Shown in pieces: positions 18,054 through 27,900 of a stretch of DNA of 64,000 nucleotides; position 1 is the stretch's first letter; every line of letters begins with the position of its first letter. The notes beneath the pieces were generated by a model. It made no database searches. It was not told where the DNA came from and was given only the letters and a program-made list of their open reading frames with translations. Source of the stretch: CAYVTD01 sp964454445 (GTDB taxonomy: Bacteria > Bacteroidota > Ignavibacteria > Kapaibacteriales > UBA2268). A program made the translations under genes and the position numbers. Location of the stretch: assembly GCA_964454445.1 (NCBI GenBank), contig CAYVTD010000010.1, forward strand, positions 3,019 to 67,018, in the 5' to 3' direction.

Positions 18054-18144
18054 TTGTCTGATTCTTTTTTAGTTATTAACACATATTAATATTAAGACGA
18101 TTAGTAAAATAATGAATTTTAGAAGACGGATAATTTAGGATAAA

Positions 18145-18540
18145 ATGAAAAGATTCATTATTTTTACCTTTATGATGAAAACAATACATATTATATTGCT
18201 GCTATCTGCATTAATGATCTTAGCATCTTGCGAGGAATGTAAATTCGAATCTATTTCTACTGAAGAATTGCCAATGGCGCACATTCAACAGGAATATTAT
18301 GCAAAAATTACGACAAAGCAAACCTGCCCAGCTTTCGCAAAATATTGCATTATCAAAGAAGGCTCGCTTCCTGATGGATTTAGCATCAACGACGATGGCG
18401 AAATTAAAGGCATACCTATCCGCCAAGGAATTTGGAAGTTTACTGTATTAGTAGAGATTTGCTTCGCAGCGCAAAATGGCTTCGATGCTGATTGCCACTG
18501 GCGAACCGCAGGTTTTTCTATCGAGGTCTTGCCGTATTAG
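18145..18540 (+). CDS. Putative lipoprotein with He_PIG-like Ig domain
   Basis: A 131-residue protein with an N-terminal hydrophobic stretch ending in a lipobox (LMILASC). The mature part follows the pattern of putative immunoglobulin (He_PIG) repeats: EGSLPDGFSINDDGEIKGIP, followed by a strand WKFTVLVE. It contains six cysteines after the lipid anchor, suggesting disulfides outside the cytoplasm. AGGA sits 7 bp before the chosen ATG; a later ATG at residue 10 or 11 is also possible. The 3' end overlaps the convergent restriction gene by 4 bp. Confidence 0.65.
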   Translation: MKRFIIFTFMMKTIHIILLLSALMILASCEECKFESISTEELPMAHIQQEYYAKITTKQTCPAFAKYCIIKEGSLPDGFSINDDGEIKGIPIRQGIWKFTVLVEICFAAQNGFDADCHWRTAGFSIEVLPY

Positions 18541-19570
18541 TAGTTATCTATATCAAATTCTATCCTGCTTTGAATTACGATTTCACTAAGAATTTCGCTT
18601 AGATAGCCTTGTTTGAAACAATCTGTAAACATATCAACCAAAGAAGGTATATTAATTATTTCTTCAATACAATTCATATATTTTTCAACAATTTCATTGA
18701 TTGAATATAATTTAATCGCGTTATTCTTGATTTTATCAAGAAGCAAATCGTTTGGCAGATTAGATTTGATAACAAAAGTAATAGGATATTTCAGAATCTT
18801 GTCAATGTCTAAAAAATACTTTTTAAAATATAGAGTTTCCGATACTTGAAAAAATCTTCCAAGAGGTTTCATAACAAAATCAATTCCACCATCATTTGAA
18901 TTTGCTCTACCAGTTTTATATAGCTTCAAATTCTCTTGATTTAATGAATCCATATCAAAACCCCAATAAATATGCTGGTCGTGATAGTAGTATTTAAGAA
19001 TAGCATAACTGACAATTTCAAAAAGACGTGCATCGACATTCGGAGCAAGTAAATCAATAATAAAACTCTTAGCTTTTCTATGAGAGGATTTTTCAATTCT
19101 TTGCAGCTCTTCGCAAGTTTTTACGAATCGTAGAAAGGCATCTTGCTTAGTTTTTATATATTCATCTATTATCTCAATAATAACCTTTGCAATGTTTAAA
19201 GTTTTTTTCCAATATAAATTTTTAATAAATTCTCATTAATCCAATACCTGTTTGTGTCAAGTTTGCGAAGAATTGGAATAAATTCATTTTCAGGGAAAAA
19301 TTTCTTGAATTCAGAGTTCATTCTATTGTTCAAAGCATGGTTCTGCGATTTGCTTCCGAATGGCAATTCACGCTGACGTAATAATAACTTTTGAAATATT
19401 GCGCCTTCGTATTGAGAATAATCACCTTTAATACTAAATCCTTTGTCTGCAGAACGAGTTTTTTCGTTGATATATTTTATTAAATAGCTTTTCTCGAAAA
19501 TTTCAATAGCATTACTTTTAAAATTTTTGTTTAAAATATTCCTGATCTTTTCAGTAAATGAGTGTTCCAT
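18537..19570 (-). pseudogene. Candidate type II restriction endonuclease, frameshifted
   Basis: Two adjacent frames join into one 344-residue protein if one A is added to an A7 run (T7 on plus, 19202-19208). The first part (19196-19570) is the N-terminal 122 residues; the second continues from about 19195 without a start codon to the stop at 18537. I do not recognise the family. The second part contains NDGGIDFVM...RFFQVSE, which resembles the D-x(n)-(E/Q)-x-K core of PD-(D/E)xK nucleases but lacks the usual Lys. The start is 7 bp after the end of a DNA methyltransferase, as for a cognate pair. Base composition is clearly more AT-rich than secA or the PorE-like gene, suggesting transfer. The frameshift may be real or a sequencing error. 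Confidence 0.6.
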
Positions 19571-19577
19571 AATAATC

Positions 19578-20428
19578 TCAAAAAAGTTTCAAATTTAAGT
19601 TAGCATAATTCCTTTCTGACTCAAAAGTCCTTGTTTCTTTTACAAGACTTACACCTTTATATTCTTTTGCTAGACCCAACCTACGAAGACCAATTTTAAT
19701 ATAGTCCTCTTGAATATCTATACCGATTGAATTTCTTCCTAATTGCTGTGCAACAAAGGAAGTAGTAAAAGTGCCAGAAAAGGGCCTAAAACTAAATCGC
19801 CTGGGCTCGAACTTGCCTTGATTATTCTTTCCAGCAGTGCAATAGGCTTTTGTGTTGGATGATTTTCATATTCATCCATTCTATATCTAACTCTTGGGAA
19901 TTCCCACACATTTCCAGGTACTTTTTTCGTATTATAGACAGCAGGCACAGATTTCCGATAATCTATTAATTTACGCTTTGCCCCCGTTTTTGCTTCTATT
20001 AAAATTTCATTATTATTAAAAGTGTATTGTTCTTTGTTTTTAACACAAAAAAGTATAGGTTCATACATAGACCCAAAGTGCTTTTTTGCTTGAACGCCTG
20101 AACTATCATAATACCACACTATTCGTGATAAAACATGTATTTTATTTCTAACAAAAATATCAAAATAAGGCATATATTGCGTAGCAGTCATTACATAAAA
20201 AGAGCCATTTGGTTTTAGTTTTTTTATGCAAAGGTCAAGCCAAATATAGCTCCAGGTTAAATAATCTTCTTCGCTTTTCCACTTGTCTAAATAACCATTA
20301 AAATTCTTTCCGATATTGTAGGGCGGATCTGAAAAAATTAAATCTATCGAGCTATCAGGGATAATCTTAATTGCTTCTATAGCATCACCATAGATGATTT
20401 TATGTTTCTCGTTTTCAAATATTTCCAT
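19578..20428 (-). pseudogene. YhdJ-like (M.EcoKII-like) DNA adenine methyltransferase, frameshifted
   Basis: A beta-type N6-adenine DNA methyltransferase. It has DPPYNIG (motif IV) near residue 35 and stretches YDSSGVQAKKHFGSMYEPI, KVPGNVWEFPRVRY and ENHPTQKP that match what I know of E. coli YhdJ, which methylates ATGCAT. The frame breaks at about 19781, where CCTTTTCTGG would need one more T. After that correction the frame runs on (SGTFTTSFVAQQLG, then NSIGID) to a TGA at 19578, giving 283 residues, close to YhdJ. The SAM-binding motif also reads GPFSG where DPFSG is expected. The ATG at 20428 is preferred to a TTG at 20434. The presumed cognate nuclease follows. Confidence 0.8.
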
Positions 20429-20739
20429 AATCAAATCTTTTCATCATTAATACTTGTGCAAAATACAAAAAAAGTGTAAATTCTAGTATTGACAGTTCTA
20501 GAAAAATGACAAAATAGTATTAATGAAAACACTTTTTAATTATCTTTCAAAAAAATGAATTATCTTTAATTAAAACTAATCAGCAATCTCCACTTTTTTA
20601 TTCTCGGTTTTCTACGAAATTTTTATTAATTTTATAAGTTGAAATATGAGGAATATTCAAAAATGCTTTAAATCTAAATAAATACACTAATTTTTTTGGA
20701 AATATCAATTTAATCGAACTATCAAAATGGGGGTAAATA
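20429..20739. other. Intergenic region, divergent
   Basis: 311 bp of AT-rich sequence between the divergent methyltransferase and PorE-like genes. It must contain both promoters, but I see no convincing element. A strong ribosome binding site (GGGGG) lies 7 bp before the ATG at 20740. Confidence 0.4.
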
Positions 20740-22497
20740 ATGCGAACTACATCCGTTGTAATTTTGCTTTTCATATCAAGTTTACTGATTTATGCCGAAA
20801 GCTATCAAGAGTTTTACGACAAAGCGATGCAATACTTTAACGAAAAAAAACATAAAGAAGCAATAGAACTTTTCAATAAAGCAGAAAAACTCGACACAAA
20901 CAAAGCAAATCTCTATTTCACGCGGGGCGAATGTAAATTTCAAATTGGTAATAAAGAGGGGGCTTGCATCGATTGGATTAATTCTTACGAAAAAGGCAGT
21001 AGCCAGGCTTACGAGAAAATCCAACAATATTGCATTAGCGATGACCAGAAACGAATTAATCTCGGGCGAGGAGTGAACAGCGAAGCAGTAGAGATTGGTC
21101 CTATTATTTCGCCCGACGGTAAGACCCTGTATTTTTGCCGCGGTGGTCATCCACAAAATATTGGCCCGATGAAAAATCAAGATATTTGGTATTCCACTCT
21201 GGACGAAAACGGCAATTGGTCGGAGGCAATCAATATAGGTCAACCATTAAACAATGCTTTTGCCAACCACGTTCAATCTGTATCCCCTGACGGCAATACA
21301 CTTTTAGTCGGCAACTCTTACGAATTCCCAAATAATGATTATGCTCCTTGCATCACTCATCGCATTCGCGATGGCTGGTCCAAGCCGGAAAAACTTAATA
21401 TTGAAGATTTTCATAATTTGGGAAACTATCTCGAATGTTGCCTTACCGACGACGGTAAAACTCTGCTGATGGCTATGCAAAGACGCGAGACTTATGGAGA
21501 AGGCGATATTTATGTTTCATTTAGAAAAGAAGACGGCTCTTGGACAAAACCTATGTCTTTGGGACCGATTATAAATACTACAAAAGACGAGACCTCGCCA
21601 TTTCTTGCTTCCGACGGGCAAACACTCTATTTTTCTTCACGTGGTCATCATGGTTTCGGCGATTCTGATGTGTTTATGTCCACTCGGCTCGATAGTACTT
21701 GGAAAAATTGGACGAAGCCACGCAATCTTGGCTATTTGATTAATTCGCCAGGCTTCGATGGCTTCTATCGTATTCCTGCCTCGGGCGATTATGCCTATTT
21801 TGCATCGCATTTTCAAGCAATTGGGGCAGTCGATATCTTTAAAATAAAGCTTCCTGAAACTGCAAAACCTAAACCAGTTTTGCTTATTTCAGGCAAAGTT
21901 TTAAATGCAAAGACAAAAGAACCTGTGCCAGCGCTTGTTTACTACGAAACATTGCGCGATGGCAAAGAAGCAGGCATTGCCCGCTCTAATCCCATTTCTG
22001 GCGAATATAAAATCACTCTACCCGCTGGCGAAAAATATGGTTTCCGTGCCGAAGCACAAGGTTTCCTTTCGATTAACGACAATATCGACGCCACAAAAGT
22101 TGATAAATACATTGAATTAGAGCGTAATCTCGAGCTTTCGCCCATTGAAAAAGACCTTTCTATCAAACTCAACAATCTTTTCTTTGCTTTTGCCAGTACC
22201 GAGCTATCTAACGAATCTTATCCCGAACTAAGACGCCTTGTAAAATTCCTCAAAGAAAACCCTAAAGTAACATTTGAGGTGCAAGGACATACCGACAACG
22301 TCGGTTCAGCAGAAAGAAATATGGAGTTATCCAACGAACGTGCGCAAAAAGTTGCCGATTTCCTTGTTGGAGATGGCATTGAAAAGAATAGAATGCACGT
22401 CGTTGGTTTCGGAATGACAAAACCCGTCGCCAGCAACAGTTCTGCCGAAGGAAGGCAAAAAAATAGAAGAGTCGAGTTCAAAATTATCGACAAATAA
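20740..22497 (+). CDS. PorE-like protein: TPR, PD40 propeller, carboxypeptidase-regulatory-like and OmpA domains
   Basis: A 585-residue exported protein. It has a signal peptide (residues 1-19), tetratricopeptide-type helices (about 22-95), a PD40/WD40-like beta-propeller (about 105-370, with repeated SPDG/ASDGQTLYF motifs), a carboxypeptidase-regulatory-like domain (about 378-455) and an OmpA C-terminal peptidoglycan-binding domain (about 470-585, with VQGHTDNVGS and NRRVEF). This order is that of PorE, a T9SS protein that ties the secretion machine to peptidoglycan. PorE is a lipoprotein, while this one lacks a lipobox Cys, and other OmpA-PD40 proteins share the pattern. A T9SS cargo gene lies 2.4 kb downstream, which fits. 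Confidence 0.75.
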   Translation: MRTTSVVILLFISSLLIYAESYQEFYDKAMQYFNEKKHKEAIELFNKAEKLDTNKANLYFTRGECKFQIGNKEGACIDWINSYEKGSSQAYEKIQQYCISDDQKRINLGRGVNSEAVEIGPIISPDGKTLYFCRGGHPQNIGPMKNQDIWYSTLDENGNWSEAINIGQPLNNAFANHVQSVSPDGNTLLVGNSYEFPNNDYAPCITHRIRDGWSKPEKLNIEDFHNLGNYLECCLTDDGKTLLMAMQRRETYGEGDIYVSFRKEDGSWTKPMSLGPIINTTKDETSPFLASDGQTLYFSSRGHHGFGDSDVFMSTRLDSTWKNWTKPRNLGYLINSPGFDGFYRIPASGDYAYFASHFQAIGAVDIFKIKLPETAKPKPVLLISGKVLNAKTKEPVPALVYYETLRDGKEAGIARSNPISGEYKITLPAGEKYGFRAEAQGFLSINDNIDATKVDKYIELERNLELSPIEKDLSIKLNNLFFAFASTELSNESYPELRRLVKFLKENPKVTFEVQGHTDNVGSAERNMELSNERAQKVADFLVGDGIEKNRMHVVGFGMTKPVASNSSAEGRQKNRRVEFKIIDK

Positions 22498-22513
22498 AAA
22501 AAACGGAGATATT

Positions 22514-23599
22514 ATGCAAATTGGAATTGTAGGACTTTCATATTCTGGAAAAACAACTTTTTTTCAAACTTTGACCGAAACTATGCTCAGCCCCGATGCT
22601 TTGCAAAAAAGAGACGCTAATCAAGCAGTTGTGAAAGTTAAGGATAAACGTCTCGACATCCTGACCGCTATGTTTAACCCCAAGAAACAGGTATTTGCAA
22701 CTATTGAAATAGTCGATCTTGCAGGCTTGCAAAAAGGAGAATCCAGCGGTAAGTCGTTTACATCAGATTTCCTCAATAAAGTCAAGACAAACGACGCTTT
22801 AATCCATGTTGTTCGCGGATTTCGAGACGAAAACGTGCCTCATCCCGATGGTTCTGTCGATATGATACGCGATATCCGCACCCTCGAAGAAGAATTTCTT
22901 TTCGCAGATATGGCTTTCATCGAGAGTCGCCTCGAAAAGATAGAAAAAGACATAAAAAGACCGAAATCGAAAGAGCAAGCTGAAAAAGAGAAAAAAGTGA
23001 TGGAAAAATGGAACCTCCAAATTCAAAATGAAATGCCTCTTCGCTATCTCGAAATGGACATCGACGAGCTTTATTTCGCCAAAAACTATCAGGCACTCTC
23101 AGCAAAACCCTTGCTAATAGCACTAAATCTCGACGAAGAAGACATAAATGATGCCGAAAAGATTTTAAATGACATAAAAAAGCAGATTACCGGTAAAAGA
23201 ATTGCCATCGAGCCTTTTTTTGCAAAAATCGAAATGGAATTGGTGCAGCTCGACGACGACGAAAAGCAAATTTTTATGGAAGAATATGGCATAGATGAAT
23301 CCGCTCTCGAGCGCTTGGTTCGGGCTGCTTACGAATTGCTCGGCTTGCAATCATTTTTCACCGTCGGCGAGGACGAATGCCGTGCCTGGACTATTAAAAA
23401 AGGAATGACCGCACAAGAGGCAGCAGGAGTTATACACACAGATTTTTACAACAAGTTCATACGCGCCGAAGTCGTGGCATATAACGATTTTCTCGAGCAT
23501 AAAACCTTCGCAAAATGCAAAGAAGCGGGTTGCTTCCGCCTCGAAGGAAAAGATTATATCGTCAAAGACGGCGATATTTTACACGTGAGGCACGGATAG
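22514..23599 (+). CDS. ychF: YchF-family P-loop ATPase/GTPase
   Basis: A translation-associated Obg-family nucleotidase; E. coli YchF hydrolyses ATP. The 361-residue product has G1 as GLSYSGKTTF, DLAGLQKG as G3, and NLDE in place of the GTPase NKxD, a YchF trait. A coiled-coil insert is at about 130-185 and a DUF933/TGS-type domain forms the C-terminus (FFTVGEDECRAW, then GCFRLEGKDYIVKDGDI). The G1 sequence departs from the usual GLPNVGKST. AACGGAG precedes the ATG. The stop codon directly abuts the next start. Confidence 0.92.
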   Translation: MQIGIVGLSYSGKTTFFQTLTETMLSPDALQKRDANQAVVKVKDKRLDILTAMFNPKKQVFATIEIVDLAGLQKGESSGKSFTSDFLNKVKTNDALIHVVRGFRDENVPHPDGSVDMIRDIRTLEEEFLFADMAFIESRLEKIEKDIKRPKSKEQAEKEKKVMEKWNLQIQNEMPLRYLEMDIDELYFAKNYQALSAKPLLIALNLDEEDINDAEKILNDIKKQITGKRIAIEPFFAKIEMELVQLDDDEKQIFMEEYGIDESALERLVRAAYELLGLQSFFTVGEDECRAWTIKKGMTAQEAAGVIHTDFYNKFIRAEVVAYNDFLEHKTFAKCKEAGCFRLEGKDYIVKDGDILHVRHG

Positions 23600-24376
23600 A
23601 TGCTGAAAAATTATAACGCTTCTGATGTCCAAAGCATTACCTTTGGGAAGACTACTTCAGGCTCAATAGAAATGGTGGAAATTCCTACAGGAACTTTTCA
23701 GATGGGAGAGATAAGCATAGCTACAGCTACTCCTGTCCATACTGTAAATATCACAAAAGCATTTTATATGGGGAAATATGAAATAACCCAAAAGCAATAT
23801 GCGGATGTTATAGGTTCTAACCCAAGCAGTTTTGCCGGAAACGACAGCCTACCTGTAGAGCAGGTTAGCTGGTACGATGCAGTCCAATTTTGTAATGAAC
23901 TATCAAAGAAAGAGGGTTTGGAGCAATGCTATACTTTGGAAGGAGTAGAAGAATGGCGTTGCGATTTCGATAAGAAAGGATACCGCTTACCGACAGAAGC
24001 CGAATGGGAATATGCCTGCCGCGCCGGTACATTGACAGATTATTATTCTGGAACAACAGAATCCCAATGTGCTTCGATAGCATGGTATGATCATAATTCC
24101 AACAGCACAACTCATCCGGTTGGTCAGAAGATAGCAAATAAATTCGGTTTATACGATATGTCCGGTAATGTTTATGAATGGTGCTGGGATTGGTTATCAA
24201 GTTATGTCGCAGGCTCTTTCGATGACCCGACTGGTCCTAATAATGGCTCTTATCGTGTTATACGCGGCGGCTCGTGGTACAATGATGCGCCGAACTGCTG
24301 TTCTGCTTACCGCAACTTCAATTTTTCTGATACTCGTAACAGCCTCAACGGTTTTCGAGTTGTGAGGACAAAATAG
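23600..24376 (+). CDS. SUMF1/FGE-sulfatase-domain protein
   Basis: A 258-residue protein made almost wholly of the formylglycine-generating-enzyme-like fold: VEIPTGTFQMG near 30, YEITQKQYADV near 57, RLPTEAEWEYACRAG near 133, YDMSGNVYEWCWDW near 183, RVIRGGSWYND near 215 and FRVVRTK at the end. The ATG follows the ychF stop with no gap, and a GAGG sits about 10 bp upstream inside ychF, so translation is coupled. There is no signal peptide, although most relatives are exported. Whether it oxidises a sulfatase cysteine or modifies or binds another target cannot be told; no sulfatase is nearby. Confidence 0.88.
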   Translation: MLKNYNASDVQSITFGKTTSGSIEMVEIPTGTFQMGEISIATATPVHTVNITKAFYMGKYEITQKQYADVIGSNPSSFAGNDSLPVEQVSWYDAVQFCNELSKKEGLEQCYTLEGVEEWRCDFDKKGYRLPTEAEWEYACRAGTLTDYYSGTTESQCASIAWYDHNSNSTTHPVGQKIANKFGLYDMSGNVYEWCWDWLSSYVAGSFDDPTGPNNGSYRVIRGGSWYNDAPNCCSAYRNFNFSDTRNSLNGFRVVRTK

Positions 24377-24928
24377 TTATCCTTTTAATTCAAAAAAGAA
24401 GAGCTATTTCTTAAGAAATGCAAATATAAATTTAGAAAAATTAAGATTTATGTTCAGATTGTCATTTGAAAATATATGGACAGCAAGTAGAAAGGCAAGG
24501 GAGGGGGAAAGAAGTGTCCCCACCTTGCTTGCTGATGTAATCCCCCTGCCCCCTTATAAATAAGGGGGTTAATACAAGACTAATTTGATCATCAAAAAGC
24601 CCTCCTTACTTGCTGATGTAATCCACCTGCCACCTTATAAATAAGGGGGTTAATACAAGACTAATTTGATCATCAAAAAGTTCCCCTTGCTTGCTGATGT
24701 AAACCCCCTACCACCTTATAAATAAGGGGGTTAATACAAGACTAATTTGATCATCAAAAAGTTCCCCTTGCTTGCTGATGTAAACCCCCTACCACCTTAT
24801 AAATAAGGGGGTTAATACAAGACTAATTTGATCATCAAAAAGCCCCCCTTACTTGCAAGGGGAGTTGGGGGGATACAAAAATGTGTTTACTTTTTAAAAA
24901 TTATAATTTCATTCTGCTGAATGAATAT
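24377..24928. other. Intergenic region with tandem repeats
   Basis: 552 bp between convergent genes. The first 150 bp are AT-rich with a small palindrome (ATTTCTTAAGAAAT near 24407). Then come four 81-bp tandem repeats and a GC-rich palindromic unit at about 24849-24875. No gene is seen. Confidence 0.7.
24525..24848 (+). repeat. Four tandem 81-bp repeats
   Basis: Units begin at 24525, 24606, 24687 and 24768, with an exact 81-bp period; a fifth start (TTACTTGC) at 24849 breaks off into the GC-rich palindromic unit. Each unit holds CTTGCTGATGTAA, then CCTTATAAATAAGGGGG, a hairpin-forming palindrome in its best copies, and ends with TTTGATCATCAAAAAG. Units differ at a few positions only. Confidence 0.9.
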
Positions 24929-27900
24929 CTACTTAATAATAAGCGTTTTTATGCTTGCTGAATGAACGCCAGAGCTAATAACAATGTTATAGACACCTTG
25001 AGAGAACTTAGATGCGTCCCATTTGTAGTAATACTCTCCTGGGCTATGCCAACCGAGTATTTCGCTGTGGAGCAATTCGCCATTAACATCAAAAATGGAT
25101 AAAGTAATATCTGCTGCTTGCTTGATGCTATAATTGATTGTTGTTAGATGCGAAAAAGGATTAGGTGAAAGAGAAAGTTTAGCAAAGATTGGATTGTTTT
25201 CTTTGACCGATTGCACATCCGTCGTAGTAAATTGCCAAGTATCTGACCATTGTGTTTGTCCTTCTTCGTAATTTGCCAACACTCGCCAATAATATTTAGT
25301 GTCAAGCTCGAGATCGATAACTTCACGCTGAGTTATGTCAATGTTGTTTTCATCTAAGATTTTTTGTGTAAGTGATTCTTCTTTGGAAAGCTGTAAGTGG
25401 TAGCTCAAGGCTCCGTTTGTTTTTTGCCAATTGAGATATAAAGCTGTAGGCTGTTTGGTGGCAAGGTGTTCCGGAGATTTTAATTCAGGTCGCCCTATGC
25501 CCGTTTTAAAACTCCAAATGTCAGACCATTTTCCTTCGTAAATGCCATTTCTTACAGCAACCCGCCAATAATATTGTTTATAGTGCTGGAATACATAATC
25601 TTTTAATTCATTTTGCGTTAGAGTTGTATCATCGATTATCAATTTTGTCATATTTGGTAATTCTGCTACTTGCAAATGGTATTCGGTAGCATTTGTCTTG
25701 CTATCCCATTTTAATGTCATTGTGTTCGAAGTATTTGTAATGCCATTATCAGGTGAGCGAAGAGTGGTTGAATCGATTATTGTAGTGTAACTCCAGGTTT
25801 CAGACCAATCGCCTTGTTTTTCAAATTCATCAAGGGCTGATATCCGCCAATAATAAGTTGTAAAGTATTCAAGCAGTTTAATAGTGTGATCATCGTCGTT
25901 ATCGGTAGCGCCATTGTAGAAATGAGTTGAAAAATCTCCTTTTTCTGATATATCAATCACATACTTTTCTCCTCCACTAACGGGAGTCCACTGCATTTTC
26001 ACAACACTTTCGTGTCCATAAGATTTGTTAGCGGGCTTCAACAGCTTGGGAGGGGGCAGCAATGTCCGGAAATTCCATACTTCTGACCACAAACCGATAA
26101 CATTAGTAGTTTTGGCACGGACACGCCAGTAATAAACTTTTAAATGAGTTAAACCCTTCACTGTTACGGTTGTATCGACGATGTCATCTTGTTGGAAAAC
26201 TATGTTTTTGAATAGTGAATCTGTTGCTACTTCTACTTTATAACTATTAATCTCTTTCATTGGAAACCAATGTAAATCAACTTCAAGTGGCAAGCTCGTA
26301 ATTCCTTTTTCTGGCAAATGAAGGGTTGGTGGCTCGAAAATTGTCTTGAACATCGAAGGAGTTGTCCATTGGGTATAAGAGGAATTATTTTTTGTCCGCA
26401 CCCGCCAATAATAAAACTCTCGATATTGTAAAACACTCTCGAGAGCCCAAGTAGTGTCAGAGATGAAAACTTCTTCAAAAATTGATTCAAAATCGGGGTC
26501 AATAGCTATTTGAAACTGGTACAACTCGGCTTTGTCGGCGCTTGTCCATTTAAAAACGGGTTTAAGCGCTATGCCACCAGTATCGTTAGGTGGATAAATG
26601 GCTTTGGTTGGTAGCATTTCGAGGGAATCGACATGCCGGTAAATCTGTGTTGTTCCGGCATAAGTATAACCGGTATTAGATGCAGCAAGTGCATTGATAT
26701 TAGACCACAGGATTCCAGAGCTAACAGTATCTTGCCTATCTTCATAATTATCTGAACATAACAATAGTTTAGAGTAAGAAACCGCGGCATAAACACTCTG
26801 ATTTTTATCGACAACTACTTTGCTAACGCCCGGACTAGAGGCACTGAAAGAGAATGTTTGCCAATTAGCGCCGTGGTCAGTGCTTACCAGCAATCCTTCG
26901 TTCGATCCAATGAACACATTTAAGTTAGCATTAAAATCAATGCTTTCATAAGTTTTTTCTTCATTAAAAAACATAATTGTCCAATGGCTTGCCGTATCTC
27001 TCGACACAAAAAGTGCTGGTATATTATTATCGTTAGCATAAATTTCATTGTCTTTATTAATACCAAAGAAATAGACATTTGGAGAGAGTTGAGCAGTAGC
27101 AAGATTTTTTCTTTTCCAAATTAAAGTGTCTGGCTCGATTTTAAAAATATAGCCAGAACTAGCGAAAAGAACGCCATTTGGTGATGCCTCGAGGTTATAC
27201 ACCAGCGAGTCGTCAAATTTTGTGCCGTATCTAGAAAAACTTTCTCCCTTGTCCGTCGATTTCCATACCCCCTTGTTGGTACCAATGTAAAAAGCTTTTG
27301 TAGAATCGAGGCAAAGACAAGTGGCACGAGTTGCCGGAGCAGTTACTTTAAGTTTTTTCCAAGTATCACCACGGTCGTCAGAACGCCAAGGAATTGTATC
27401 AACAAGACAATACAAAGTATTGCCATCTGCGATGATTTCTTTGATAATATCCATAAATTTGAAAGTCATGAAATAAAAATTTAAGCCATTATCGGTACTT
27501 CTTCTTAAACCATCGGCGGTAACAAGAGCAAAAATTTCGCCTGTCGGCAAAGTGGCAATTGCACTTACACCATTATCTACGTGAGCAGATTTTCTCCATT
27601 TGTCTTGATTCCATTTATCGTAATACCACACACCGTCGTCGATAGTGCCAACGACCATTTCACTGTTTTTGTTCTTGGTGATACAAGTCGGATTTAAAGG
27701 CATATCTTTAGTTTCGGTGCTATTCGACCAACTCGAGCCATCGGCAAGCGAATGAAGAATGCCCTGACCAAGTGTGGCAACATACACTAATAAATCGTCT
27801 TCATAGAAGTCGTTGATAATGCCTACTTTGATGCCTGTGTTTGCCTTTTCCCAAGTTTGCCCTTTATCTCTGCTGCGGTAGATGCCTCCACCATTTGTAC

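Noticed and set aside
22514..23599. Considered as Obg or another classical GTPase
   Set aside because: The NLDE motif in place of NKxD and the DUF933/TGS C-terminus identify YchF.
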